Shown here piece after piece: positions 35,162-48,167 of a stretch of 64,000 nucleotides of DNA. Position 1 is the stretch's first letter. Each line of letters starts with the position of its first letter. Origin of the DNA: Actinoplanes solisilvae (GTDB lineage: Bacteria > Actinomycetota > Actinomycetes > Mycobacteriales > Micromonosporaceae); the NCBI RefSeq assembly GCF_003999975.1, contig NZ_RJAC01000021.1, forward strand, positions 1 to 64,000, given 5' to 3'. The position numbers and the translations under genes are program-made. The notes under the pieces are model-generated. The model did not search any database, was not told the origin of the DNA, and saw only the letters and a program-made list of their open reading frames with translations.

Positions 35162-35788
35162 GTGCCGACCGGCCTGACCGTGATCCTGTCCGAACCGCAC
35201 GACCGCGCGATGCTCACCCTGCCCGGAACGATCTCGGCCCTGCGCCCCGGCGATGTGAGCGACGAACTGCTCGTTCGTGCGCGTCATGTGCATGTGGCGT
35301 CGCTTTACCTGCAGCCGGGGCTGGCCGCGGGACTGAGCGAAGTGTTCGAACGCGCACATCGCGTCGGCCTGACCACATCACTCGACACGAACTGGGATCC
35401 CTCCGGTAAGTGGGAGTCGCTCAGCGGGATCCTCGAGCACACCGACGTGTTCCTGCCGAACGCCGCCGAACTGCTCGCCGTGACCGGTGCGTCCAGTCCG
35501 GAGGAAGCTGCCGCGAAGTTGCCCGGCACGACGGTCGTGATGAAGGACGGCGCTCGGGGCGCTCAAGCGTGGTGGCCCGAAGGCTCGTGCGCGGCCCCGG
35601 GCGTAGAGGTCGACGTGGTCGACACGACCGGGGCGGGCGACAGCTTCAACGCCGGTTTTCTCGCGGCCCGTCTGAGCGGACACGACCTGCCGTCCGCGCT
35701 GCGCTGGGCTGTCACCGCCGGTTCGCTGAGCACCCGGGCCGCCGGCGGAACGGCCGCGCAGGCAACGCGAGCGGACCTGCCCGCTTAG
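35162..35788 (+). pseudogene. PfkB-family carbohydrate kinase lacking its N terminus
   Basis: The frame covers the C-terminal two thirds of a ribokinase-like enzyme: PTGLTVILSEPHDRAMLTLPG, DTNWDPSGKW, DVFLPNAAELLAVTGA and the catalytic DTTGAGDSFNAGFLAA. The first ~90 residues with substrate-binding glycines are absent, the frame beginning exactly where the opposite-strand kinase fragment stops. A GTG at 35162 could start it but the protein would lack the lid. Confidence 0.7.
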
Positions 35789-35813
35789 ATCGCCGGCGGA
35801 GTTGGGTGCGGCG

Positions 35814-36368
35814 TCAGCGGGATCTGGCGCGGCGCCAGGCCAACGCGAGCACCGCGCAGCCCAGCAGGGCCTCGGCGATGTAGATGGCGGGGGTCAGGTG
35901 CCAGTGGATGACCTCGCGCCAGCCGGGGACTATGCGAGCGGCGTAGATGACGAGCGGCTCGAAGATCAGGAGCAGGCCGGTCACGGCGGTCACGGCCAGG
36001 GGGACGTCGGGGGCGCGGCGCTGGAGGAAGGCCCCGAAGGCACCCAGGACCGGGCCGCTCAGCAAACCCGAGAACAGCCATGTGCGGTTGTCGCGGAGGA
36101 CGTGTTCGAGGTGTCCGCCGTCGGCGGTCACAGCGACGATCACGTAGAAGCCGAGCAGCGCGGTGACGGTGGCGGCCACGCCGAGCAGCGCGCCACGCAG
36201 GAGTGAGCGAGTGTGCAGTCCGGCCGCGAGCGCGACGAGCAGCCACGGGGTGCTCAGGTTGCCGATCGTGTCGCGGATGCCGTCGTGGTCGCCTTTGATC
36301 AGGGCCGCGACCATGCCGAAGATCAGAGCTGAGACGAGTACGGCCACGAGCCGCCGGAGTCTCGTCAT
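35814..36368 (-). CDS. small integral membrane protein (DUF6518-like)
   Basis: The 184-residue protein has about five hydrophobic segments (RRLVAVLVSALIFGMVAAL, WLLVALAAGL, LLGVAATVTALLGFYVIVAV, FSGLLSGPVLGAFGAFL, AIYIAEALLGCAVLALAW). It resembles DUF6518 proteins, an assignment I cannot verify. Its ATG overlaps the stop of the LysR gene (ATGA), so regulator and membrane protein are translated together. Confidence 0.55.
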   Translation of the reverse strand: MTRLRRLVAVLVSALIFGMVAALIKGDHDGIRDTIGNLSTPWLLVALAAGLHTRSLLRGALLGVAATVTALLGFYVIVAVTADGGHLEHVLRDNRTWLFSGLLSGPVLGAFGAFLQRRAPDVPLAVTAVTGLLLIFEPLVIYAARIVPGWREVIHWHLTPAIYIAEALLGCAVLALAWRRARSR

Positions 36369-37228
36369 CGGAGTCGGTCGAGCAGGGCCGCGACCCGCGG
36401 GTCAGCGGCGGCGGACGGCTGGTGCACCACGTGGTAAGTGACCGACGGCAGGTCGGTGACGGGCTTGGCCACGAGCCCGGACGGCGCGGGCACGCAGCCG
36501 TTGACGATGGCGACGCCCACGCCCAGCGCGACGAAATGGGTGATGAGGGGCCAGCCTTCGGCCTCGACGGCGACCGTCCAGCCGGTTCGGGCTGAGCGAA
36601 GTGAGCGTTCGAGCAACAACCGTTGGGGACGGTGCTGCGGCGGGACGACCATTCGCTCACCGGCCAGGTCACGCAACTCCACCGAGCGGCGGCGGGCCAG
36701 CCGATGGCCGACCGGAACGAGCAGCGCCTGTGGAAAAGTGGCGAGCTCGGTGACGGTCAGGTCGTCGGGGAGGACGTCGAGCACACTCACTCCCACGTGG
36801 GCCTGTCCGCTGCGAACGGCGGTGAGCATCTGCCGATGGTCGCAGTTGATCAGGCGCAGGCGGGCCGGTTCCTCGGCCAGCATCGTGCGGATGGCGTCGC
36901 CGAGCAGATAGAGGTAGGCGCCCTGGCCGGCCGCGAGCACGATCGGACGGGTGGACTCGGCGCCGGCGAACTCGGCGAGAAACTGCGCGAGCCGCTCATC
37001 GTGCGAACGCGCGAAACGCGCAACCGCTTCACCGTCGGCGGTGAGCACGAGACGGCGGCCGTCGCGGTGATAGAGCGGCCGTCCCAGCGACTCGGCCAGC
37101 TTGCGCACCTTGACGTGCAGCGCGGGCTGCGAGATGCGCAGTTCGGCGGCGGCCTTGGTGAAGTTGAGGTGATCGGCGAAAACCGCGAACGACGCGAGCG
37201 ATTCGGCCGAGACGCCGCCCGCGGTCAC
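36365..37228 (-). CDS. LysR-family regulator
   Basis: The 287-residue protein has the LysR winged helix (FAVFADHLNFTKAAAELRISQPALHVKVRKLAESLG read in parts) and a periplasmic-binding-like effector domain (LAAGQGAYLYLLGDAI, GVGVAIVNGCVPAP). It is unusual in being translationally coupled to a downstream membrane-protein gene rather than divergent from its target. A direct repeat at 37283-37305 upstream may be its autoregulatory site. Confidence 0.88.
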   Translation of the reverse strand: MTAGGVSAESLASFAVFADHLNFTKAAAELRISQPALHVKVRKLAESLGRPLYHRDGRRLVLTADGEAVARFARSHDERLAQFLAEFAGAESTRPIVLAAGQGAYLYLLGDAIRTMLAEEPARLRLINCDHRQMLTAVRSGQAHVGVSVLDVLPDDLTVTELATFPQALLVPVGHRLARRRSVELRDLAGERMVVPPQHRPQRLLLERSLRSARTGWTVAVEAEGWPLITHFVALGVGVAIVNGCVPAPSGLVAKPVTDLPSVTYHVVHQPSAAADPRVAALLDRLR

Positions 37229-37282
37229 CGGGCCGGCCGCAACGCCAGAGCCGAGTCGCCGGCCCCGGGCTTATACGCACGC

Positions 37283-37305
37283 ATAGCCGCGAACTATAGC
37301 CGCGA
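37283..37305. promoter_or_regulatory. direct repeat ATAGCCGCGA between LysR and ArsR genes
   Basis: ATAGCCGCGA occurs at 37283-37292 and 37296-37305, a 13-bp period, within the divergent region and 55-77 bp upstream of the LysR start. It is a candidate regulator-binding site. Confidence 0.35.
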
Positions 37306-37333
37306 GGCCCGCGATAGGTCGGCACTAGTCCGC

Positions 37334-37363
37334 TTGACGTTTTCCTATATCGGAAACTATCGT
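37334..37363 (+). promoter_or_regulatory. leaderless promoter with overlapping operator for the second ArsR operon
   Basis: TTGACG (37334-37339), 18-bp spacer, TATCGT (37358-37363); the start codon at 37370 follows after 6 nt, so transcription probably begins at the ATG. An inverted repeat TTTCC-TATATC-GGAAA (37341-37356) fills the spacer, a site where the ArsR product could repress. Confidence 0.6.
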
Positions 37364-37369
37364 GGCGGC

Positions 37370-37711
37370 ATGGCACGAGCAGCGACGACGTCGGACGCGT
37401 TCAACGCGATCGCCGAACCGCAGCGCCGGGACATCCTGGCCCTGCTGCGAGCAGGTGAACGCCCTGTGACCGACCTGGCCCACGAGTTGGGGATGAGCCT
37501 GCCGGGCGCGTCCAAGCACCTGCGGGTGCTGCGCGAGGTGGGCCTGGTGCGCGACCGCAAGGCGGGCAAACAGCGGCTCTACGGCCTGGACGCCCGTGGG
37601 CTGCGCCCGATCCACGAATGGGTCGGCGGCTTCGAGCAGTTCTGGAACGAAAGCTTCGACCGCCTGGACACCTATGTGCAGGACCTAAAACACGCACGGC
37701 AGGGGGAATGA
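37370..37711 (+). CDS. ArsR-family repressor (second pair)
   Basis: The 113-residue winged helix has AFNAIAEPQRRDILALL, VTDLAHELGMSLPGASKHLRVLREVGLV, the wing GKQRLYGLD and a helical tail ending LKHARQGE. No metal-binding cysteines are present. No ribosome site precedes the ATG, consistent with a leaderless message. It is the first gene of an ArsR-SRPBCC-RibD/DHFR operon with overlapping stops and starts, a common actinobacterial arrangement. Confidence 0.9.
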   Translation: MARAATTSDAFNAIAEPQRRDILALLRAGERPVTDLAHELGMSLPGASKHLRVLREVGLVRDRKAGKQRLYGLDARGLRPIHEWVGGFEQFWNESFDRLDTYVQDLKHARQGE

Positions 37712-38184
37712 TGGCGGAGGAAAATCGGGAAATCCTGATCTCCCGGGTGATCGACGCGCCACGAGAGCTGGTGTTCGAGGCCTTCACCGAGGTCAGGCAC
37801 CTGTCCCAGTGGTGGGGGCCGCACGGTTTCACCACCACGACCCGCGCTTTCGAGTTCCGCGAGGGCGGCGCCTGGGATTTCGTGATGCACGGCCCGGACG
37901 GCACCGACTATCAGGAGTGGATCGACTGGACCGAGATCGCCCCGCCCGAGCGCATCGCGCTGCTGCACGGTGAGTCCCGCGACGACCCGAACGCCTTCGA
38001 GTCGTTCCTGACGTTCGAGCCCGACGGCGCGACGACCCGCGTCGTGATGCGCACGGTATTCCCGACCAAGGAGCTGCGCGATCAGGCGGTCGAGAAATAC
38101 GGGGCGATCGAGGGTGGCCGGCAGACCCTGAGCAACCTGGCGGCGTACGTCATCAAGGCTTTTCGGAAAGGGGCGGAGAACTGA
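37708..38184 (+). CDS. SRPBCC (AHSA1-type) protein
   Basis: The 158-residue protein has the activator-of-Hsp90-like helix-grip signature: LISRVIDAPRELVFEAFTEV, LSQWWGPHGFTTTTRAF, FREGGAWDFVMHGPDG and a C-terminal helix. Start ATG 37708 overlaps the ArsR stop (ATGA); the second ATG at 37711 has better spacing to GGGGG. It is cotranscribed with ArsR upstream and a RibD-type reductase downstream. Confidence 0.9.
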   Translation: MMAEENREILISRVIDAPRELVFEAFTEVRHLSQWWGPHGFTTTTRAFEFREGGAWDFVMHGPDGTDYQEWIDWTEIAPPERIALLHGESRDDPNAFESFLTFEPDGATTRVVMRTVFPTKELRDQAVEKYGAIEGGRQTLSNLAAYVIKAFRKGAEN

Positions 38185-38798
38185 TGTCCGTGTTCTTCAG
38201 CGTGTCGATGTCGCTGGACGGGTTCGTAGCGCCCGAGTCCGCCGACGAATTGATGGGGCGCCAGTGGATGGAACTGCAGGCGTGGGTGTTCCCGCAGCGG
38301 TTCTTCCGGGCGAACCTGAAGCTCGGCGGGGGCGGTGAGGAGGGGCGCGACAACGACATCCTGCAAGCGACCTTCGAGCGTACGGGGGCCAGCGTCATGG
38401 GCAAGCGAATGTTCGACGCCGGCGAGCATGCGTGGCCCGAGGACGCGCCGTTCCACACGCCGGTCTTCGTCGTCACCCACGAGAAGCGTGACCCCTGGGA
38501 ACGGCCGGGCGGAACCACCTTCCATTTCGTGAACGACGGCATCGAGGCCGCGCTCGACCAGGCTCGCGAGGCCGCCGGTGACCGGGACGTGCGCATCGCG
38601 GGCGGCGGCACGACGATCCTGCGGTACGTGAACGCCGGCCTGGTCGACGAGTTCTCGATCGCCCTGTCGCCCGTGCTGTTCGGCTCCGGGATCCGCTTGT
38701 TCGAAGGCGTGGACGCGTCGAAAGTCGCGCTGAAGCAGGTGCGTTCGGAGTCGTCGTCCCGGGTGACGCACCTGACCTACTCCGTACGCGCACGGTAG
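38184..38798 (+). CDS. dihydrofolate-reductase-like / RibD C-terminal domain protein
   Basis: The 204-residue protein has the pattern SVSMSLDGFVAP, MGKRMFDAGEHAW, FVVTHEKRDPW and IAGGGTTILRYVNAGLVDEFSIALSPVLFGSGIRLF, the NADPH-dependent reductase fold of RibD and DHFR. These proteins reduce pterin- or riboflavin-like substrates; here the substrate is unknown. It overlaps the SRPBCC gene by one base (TGATG). Confidence 0.9.
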   Translation: MSVFFSVSMSLDGFVAPESADELMGRQWMELQAWVFPQRFFRANLKLGGGGEEGRDNDILQATFERTGASVMGKRMFDAGEHAWPEDAPFHTPVFVVTHEKRDPWERPGGTTFHFVNDGIEAALDQAREAAGDRDVRIAGGGTTILRYVNAGLVDEFSIALSPVLFGSGIRLFEGVDASKVALKQVRSESSSRVTHLTYSVRAR

Positions 38799-38805
38799 GC
38801 GTTCG

Positions 38806-38919
38806 TCCCTTCAATCCGGTGAATGTCATCGTGGCGATGAATTTCCGCTGGGCCACCAGGAACGCGACGATCAGCGGGGCGGTGGCGAGCACGTTGCCGG
38901 CCATGAGCTTCGCGATCTG
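38806..38919 (-). pseudogene. C-terminal remnant of a sugar ABC transporter permease
   Basis: The minus strand reads QIAKLMAGNVLATAPLIVAF, then LVAQRKFIATMTFTGLKG, the conserved end of MalG-type carbohydrate permeases. Only about 38 residues remain; the upstream sequence is unrelated and the normal stop after GLKG is missing. It fits the wider loss of sugar-catabolic genes nearby. Confidence 0.6.
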
Positions 38920-39014
38920 AGAAACGGAGCGATCTGCGTCACACCAAGCGGTCAGAATCGGTTCGCGAGCAACGAATGTTGTGCATCGGGGCTCCGCGAT
39001 GGCAGCCTCGGTGC

Positions 39015-40430
39015 GTGCTGTCCAGGATTCCCCTCCCACTACAGGTCGCCATCGCGGCGATCGCGGGTGTGTTGTCGTTCGAGGTGTCCCGGGCGGTCTG
39101 CACGCTCGCGCGCGACAACATCCACCCCATCCCGTTCGCCGTCCTGCTGCTGGTCGTGGTGCTGCTGCTCGCTCGGGCCTTCGGCATCCTGTTCACCCTG
39201 CCCGTCGGCACGGCGGTCATCCTGGCGTACGACTGGTTTTATCTCCCGCCGCTGCGTGATCTCTCCGAGGCCGCCTACACGGTGCTCGCCACGTTCCTCG
39301 GCATGGCCGTCATCGTCGGCACGGTGGCGACCGTGTTCGCGCGCCGGGCGGTCGCGGCCGAGCGGGCCAGCGGCCAGATGGCCGAGGTCCAGGCCTCCCT
39401 GCGCCGCCTCGCGTTGCTCATCGCCAAGGGCGAGCAACCCCAGCGGATCTTCGACGCCGTGACCCGGGAGGTCCGCGACCACCTGCACAGCGACACCGCC
39501 AACCTCGTCCGGTACGAACTCGACGGCTCGACGACCGAGCTGGCCTGCGCCGGTCTGCCCGTCCCCGAGGTGCCGCCCGCGCTGATCAAGCAGGTGCGTG
39601 ACACCGGCCGCATGTCGCGGGTCGACTCCACCGCCGTCGGTGTCCCGGTCGTCGTGAACGGCCGGCTCTGGGGCATGTTCGCCGTCGGGTCGGCCGAGTC
39701 GCAGCTCCCGGCCGACACCGAGGCCCGCATGAGCGAATACACCGAGCTGGTCGCGACCTCGGTGGCCGACGCGCAGAGCCGCGCCGAGCTGATCAGCTCC
39801 CGGGCCCGCATCGTGGCCGCCGCCGACGAGGCCCGGCGCCGCATCGAGCGCGACCTGCACGACGGCGCCCAGCAGCGCCTGGTCGCCCTGGCCCTGCGAC
39901 TGCGCACCGCGGCGCACAACGCCGAGAAGGCCGACGAGGTCTCGGAGATCGGCACCGACCTCATGACCGTCATCGACGAGCTGCGGGAGCTGTCTCGGGG
40001 GATTCACCCGGCCGTGCTCTCCGACTCCGGGCTGCGGCCGGCCCTGCGCGCCCTGGCCCGCCGCTCCCCGGTCCCGGTCGAGGTCGATGTGCGGCTCGAC
40101 GAGCGACTCCCGCAGCCGATCGAGGTGGGCGCCTACTACGTCGCGTCCGAGGTGCTGACCAACGCGGTCAAGCACGCCTGCGCCACCGTGGTCGAGATCG
40201 AGGCGTACGTCGAGGACAGCTCGCTGCGCCTGCGCGTGCATGACGACGGCACCGGCGGGGCCGACTTCTCCGGCGGCACCGGGCTGCTCGGCCTCAAGGA
40301 CCGTATCGAGGCGCTCGGTGGCACCCTCGACGTGACCAGCCCGGTCGGCGAGGGCACCACCGTGACCTGCCGGATCCCGCTACAGCCACACGGTCGCAAG
40401 CCCGGCCGCGACCCCGGCGAGCACCAGTAG
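39015..40430 (+). CDS. membrane sensor histidine kinase (DUF4118-GAF-HisKA_3)
   Basis: The N terminus has four hydrophobic segments of the KdpD-like DUF4118 type (about 8-110, including YDWFYLPPLRDL), a coiled linker, a GAF domain (about 145-265), a HisKA_3 box RRRIERDLHDGAQQRL with the phosphorylatable His, and an HATPase (ASEVLTNAVKHA, GTGLLGLKDRI). It likely works with the LuxR-type response regulator 1.1 kb downstream. The GTG 39015 start is preferred; TTG 38976 would add 13 residues. Its end overlaps the convergent DoxX gene by 51 bp. Confidence 0.85.
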   Translation: MLSRIPLPLQVAIAAIAGVLSFEVSRAVCTLARDNIHPIPFAVLLLVVVLLLARAFGILFTLPVGTAVILAYDWFYLPPLRDLSEAAYTVLATFLGMAVIVGTVATVFARRAVAAERASGQMAEVQASLRRLALLIAKGEQPQRIFDAVTREVRDHLHSDTANLVRYELDGSTTELACAGLPVPEVPPALIKQVRDTGRMSRVDSTAVGVPVVVNGRLWGMFAVGSAESQLPADTEARMSEYTELVATSVADAQSRAELISSRARIVAAADEARRRIERDLHDGAQQRLVALALRLRTAAHNAEKADEVSEIGTDLMTVIDELRELSRGIHPAVLSDSGLRPALRALARRSPVPVEVDVRLDERLPQPIEVGAYYVASEVLTNAVKHACATVVEIEAYVEDSSLRLRVHDDGTGGADFSGGTGLLGLKDRIEALGGTLDVTSPVGEGTTVTCRIPLQPHGRKPGRDPGEHQ

Positions 40431-40745
40431 GGCCACGTTCAGCCCGACGACCCGCGCCTCACCCCGCGACAGGTGCACGACGATCCCGCCGACCTGCAGG
40501 AGCGCCAGCGCGATCGCGGCGACGAGCGCGAGCGCCACCGCGATGCCGGTCAGCGGCGGCAGGATCAAACCGAGTGCCCCGAGAATTTCGAGCACGCCGA
40601 TGACCCGTACGAGGGCCATGGGGGTTTTGTCGACCCACGCCATCATGGGGAGCAACTGGGCTCGGCTGCGCAGAGCTTTCAACGCGCCCGAGTAGAGGTA
40701 GAAAACCGCGAGCAGTCCGGCGACGACCCAGTACGCGACGTGCAT
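40380..40745 (-). CDS. DoxX-family membrane protein
   Basis: The 121-residue protein has four membrane helices in DoxX order (YWVVAGLLAVFYLYSGALKAL, ALVRVIGVLEILGALGLILPP, TGIAVALALVAAIALALLQV, VALLVLAGVAAGL). DoxX/CatD-type proteins protect against quinones, thiol stress or oxidants. It is divergent from an HxlR regulator with a TTAC-N5-GTAA operator in front of its start, so it is probably repressed until electrophile exposure. Confidence 0.85.
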   Translation of the reverse strand: MHVAYWVVAGLLAVFYLYSGALKALRSRAQLLPMMAWVDKTPMALVRVIGVLEILGALGLILPPLTGIAVALALVAAIALALLQVGGIVVHLSRGEARVVGLNVALLVLAGVAAGLATVWL

Positions 40746-40759
40746 GTCAGCCCCTATGG

Positions 40760-40775
40760 TTACTGATCGTAAGTA
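40760..40775. promoter_or_regulatory. HxlR/DUF24-type operator before doxX
   Basis: TTAC-TGATC-GTAA (40760-40772) also contains TACT-N7-AGTA (40761-40775). Both match inverted repeats I recall as recognised by the Bacillus DUF24 quinone sensors YodB and CatR. It lies 15 bp upstream of the DoxX start. Confidence 0.6.
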
Positions 40776-40810
40776 GCCACATCATGGGGCACTGCCGGAC
40801 CGCGTACAAA

Positions 40811-40836
40811 AGGCACATTCGTGTGCCTCAGGCACA
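40811..40836. promoter_or_regulatory. inverted repeat before the HxlR gene
   Basis: AGGCACA-TTCG-TGTGCCT (40811-40828) is a perfect 7-bp inverted repeat; a third AGGCACA follows at 40830-40836. It ends 11 bp before the regulator start, suggesting autorepression through a second site type. Confidence 0.5.
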
Positions 40837-40847
40837 GGGAGTTGTCA

Positions 40848-41222
40848 ATGTCGGAGTACGAGCACACCTGCATGATCCGCGGCGACGGCGGCAAGACTCT
40901 GCGCGCGATCCTCGACCAGATCTGCAACAAATGGACGCTGCTGGTGGTCGCCACGCTCGACGAGAAACGGGTCCGCTTCACCGACCTGCGGCAGCAGATC
41001 CCCGGCATCTCGCAGCGCATGCTGACCCTGACGCTGCGCAACCTCGAACGTGACGGGCTGGTGTCGCGCACCGTGCACGCCGAGGTGCCCCCGCGGGTCG
41101 AGTACAAGCTGACCCCCACCGGCCGGAGCCTGCTGCCGCCCGCGCTCGCGCTGGCCGGCTGGGCGATGGAGCACGTGCCCCACATCGAGGCCAGCCGGGT
41201 CGCGTACGGGAAAAGAACTTAG
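40848..41222 (+). CDS. HxlR (DUF24)-family redox-type regulator
   Basis: The 124-residue winged helix has the family core LDQICNKWTLLVVATL, RFTDLRQQIPGISQRMLTLTLRNLERDGLV and the wing PPRVEYKLTPTG. Cys8 sits in the N-terminal position of the quinone-sensing Cys of YodB-like proteins; a second Cys lies at about 26. It likely represses the divergent DoxX gene. Its stop overlaps the convergent DUF5999-like gene by 4 bp. Confidence 0.88.
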   Translation: MSEYEHTCMIRGDGGKTLRAILDQICNKWTLLVVATLDEKRVRFTDLRQQIPGISQRMLTLTLRNLERDGLVSRTVHAEVPPRVEYKLTPTGRSLLPPALALAGWAMEHVPHIEASRVAYGKRT

Positions 41223-41479
41223 GCGGCGATGGGCTCGACAGTCCGGCGCCGGGTCGCTGCCGGGACGGCCTTGCGGGTCCGCGTACGGCTCCGCGTGCGC
41301 TCGACCCGGGCGGGCATCTCGGTCACGACCGGCGCGGGAGCGGGCTGCACGGCGGCGTCGATGAGGATCGCGCCGTTGCACAACATGCTCCAGCCCAGGT
41401 CCTCGTGGTGGACCAGCAGCGCTGCGGTGTCCCAACCCGGCATATCGATGGGTGGGCACTCAGGGGAGTGCGTACACAT
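41219..41479 (-). CDS. DUF5999-like small protein
   Basis: The 86-residue protein begins MCTHSPECPP and contains HHEDLGWSMLCNGAILID, the pattern of a small actinobacterial family (DUF5999) with paired cysteines that may bind a metal. The C-terminal third is basic (RTRSRTRTRK), which could bind nucleic acid. ATG 41477-41479 is preferred over the longer frame because homologous proteins start at MC. Function is unknown. Confidence 0.65.
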   Translation of the reverse strand: MCTHSPECPPIDMPGWDTAALLVHHEDLGWSMLCNGAILIDAAVQPAPAPVVTEMPARVERTRSRTRTRKAVPAATRRRTVEPIAA

Positions 41480-41536
41480 GCCAATCAGACTCGTCAAAAA
41501 CCAGCGCCCGCACATCGAGGCCACCACCACCCCTCT

Positions 41537-41563
41537 ATACCGGGTAGCCGGTATCGCGATAAT
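41537..41563 (+). promoter_or_regulatory. palindrome and -10 box of the response-regulator gene
   Basis: ATACCGG-GTAG-CCGGTAT is a perfect 7-bp inverted repeat (41537-41554) covering the expected -35 region; GATAAT (41558-41563) follows, and the ATG comes 7 nt later, indicating a leaderless transcript under control of a dimeric factor. Confidence 0.55.
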
Positions 41564-41570
41564 CGAGGCC

Positions 41571-42224
41571 ATGACGGGGTTGCGAGTGGTGCTGGCCGAG
41601 GACGACGTTCTGCTGCGGGCGGGGATCGCCAGTCTGCTGGAGGGCGCGGGGCACGAGGTGGCCGGTCAGGCCGGGGACGCCGTCGAGCTGATGCGGCTGG
41701 TGCGGGCGGCCAAGCCTGACCTGGTCGTGTCCGACGTGCGGATGCCGCCGACGCACACGACCGAGGGTTTGCAGGCGGCGCAGGAGATCCGGGCCGAGCT
41801 GCCCGAGACAGGCGTGCTCGTGCTCTCGGCGTACGCCGATGTCGATCAGGCGATGGAGCTGCTGGCCGGTGGGCGTCGCATCGGCTACCTGCTGAAGAGC
41901 CGCATCACCGACGTGACCGAGTTCCTGGCCGCGGTCGAGCGGATCGCCGGGGGCGGCTCGGTGATCGACCCGGGGCTGGTGTCCGAGCTGGTCAGCGCCC
42001 GGCGGCGCGACGACCCGCTGGCCGTGCTGAGCGCGCGTGAGCGGGAGGTGCTGGCCCAGATGGCCGAGGGGCAGTCGAACGCCGGCATCGCCCGCCGGCT
42101 GTGGATCACCGAGGGCACGGTCGAGAAGCACGTACGCAGCGTGTTGTCGAAGCTCAACCTGCCCGAGACCGACGATCATCACCGCCGGGTGCTGGCCGTG
42201 CTCACGTTCCTTGAGGCTCGGTGA
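41571..42224 (+). CDS. NarL/LuxR-type response regulator
   Basis: The 217-residue protein has a receiver domain (VVLAEDDVLLRAGI, phospho-Asp in LVVSDVRMPP, Lys in GYLLKSRI) and a LuxR helix-turn-helix (LSAREREVLAQMAEGQSNAGIARRLWITEGTVEKHV read in parts). It is the probable partner of the HisKA_3 kinase at 39015. It probably starts without a leader. The end overlaps the convergent receiver gene by 23 bp. Confidence 0.88.
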   Translation: MTGLRVVLAEDDVLLRAGIASLLEGAGHEVAGQAGDAVELMRLVRAAKPDLVVSDVRMPPTHTTEGLQAAQEIRAELPETGVLVLSAYADVDQAMELLAGGRRIGYLLKSRITDVTEFLAAVERIAGGGSVIDPGLVSELVSARRRDDPLAVLSAREREVLAQMAEGQSNAGIARRLWITEGTVEKHVRSVLSKLNLPETDDHHRRVLAVLTFLEAR

Positions 42225-42564
42225 CCCCGACGAGTGACCGCACGGTCACGGCGGACAGCTCGATCTTGTTGATGAAGCCGATCGCGGAGCTCGCCTCGAT
42301 CAGGTCGGCGTAGTCGTCACCCGAGTGGGTGGAGATCATGATCACAGGTGTGGGGGAGAGCAGCCGGGCGAGTTCGAAGCCGCTCTCGCCGCCCAGGTTG
42401 ATGTCGACCAGGGCGACGTCGGGGGCGAGCTCACCGGCGCGGCCCAGCGCCCCGGAGATGTCGGACGCGGTGCCGGCAACCACCAGTCCCTCACGCTCCA
42501 GCAGGTCGCGGGCAGCGGCGAGGAAGTGGTCGTTGTCGTCCACGAGCAGGCATCGCAGTGTCAC
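42202..42564 (-). CDS. stand-alone receiver domain protein
   Basis: The 120-residue product is a single CheY-like receiver: CLLVDDNDHFL at the N terminus, phospho-Asp in VALVDINLGG, Thr in IMISTHSGDD and Lys in FINKIELSA. No output domain is present. It may act as a phosphate sink, an adaptor or a partner of the nearby kinase. GTG 42562-42564 starts the domain exactly; longer upstream frames are not conserved in type. Confidence 0.75.
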   Translation of the reverse strand: MTLRCLLVDDNDHFLAAARDLLEREGLVVAGTASDISGALGRAGELAPDVALVDINLGGESGFELARLLSPTPVIMISTHSGDDYADLIEASSAIGFINKIELSAVTVRSLVGVTEPQGT

Positions 42565-42700
42565 GAGAACCAGGCTTCCACGTCGTTCGGCATCGCACAT
42601 TCCTGCTAGCGGTAGTACCCGGGGCCGAACGCCGTACCCCCCGCCGTGGCACTTCTGTAGTCTCCTGTCGAAGCTTTCCGTGAGGTAGGGACTCGTTCCG

Positions 42701-48121
<5,421 letters not shown>

Positions 48122-48132
48122 CCCGCGACCGA

Positions 48133-48167
48133 ACAAAGCCGCCCCGGCATCGCTGGGGCGGCTTTGT
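48133..48167 (+). terminator. terminator of the carboxylase gene
   Basis: ACAAAGCCGCCCC and GGGGCGGCTTTGT form a perfect 13-bp stem with a 9-nt loop, 11 bp after the stop codon. The 3' arm ends in a short U run and touches the first unit of the 17-bp repeat array. Confidence 0.85.

Noticed and set aside
39039..40241. A 400-codon minus-strand frame opposite the histidine kinase
   Set aside because: His/Arg/Gly-rich shadow; the plus frame contains GAF, H-box and ATPase motifs.
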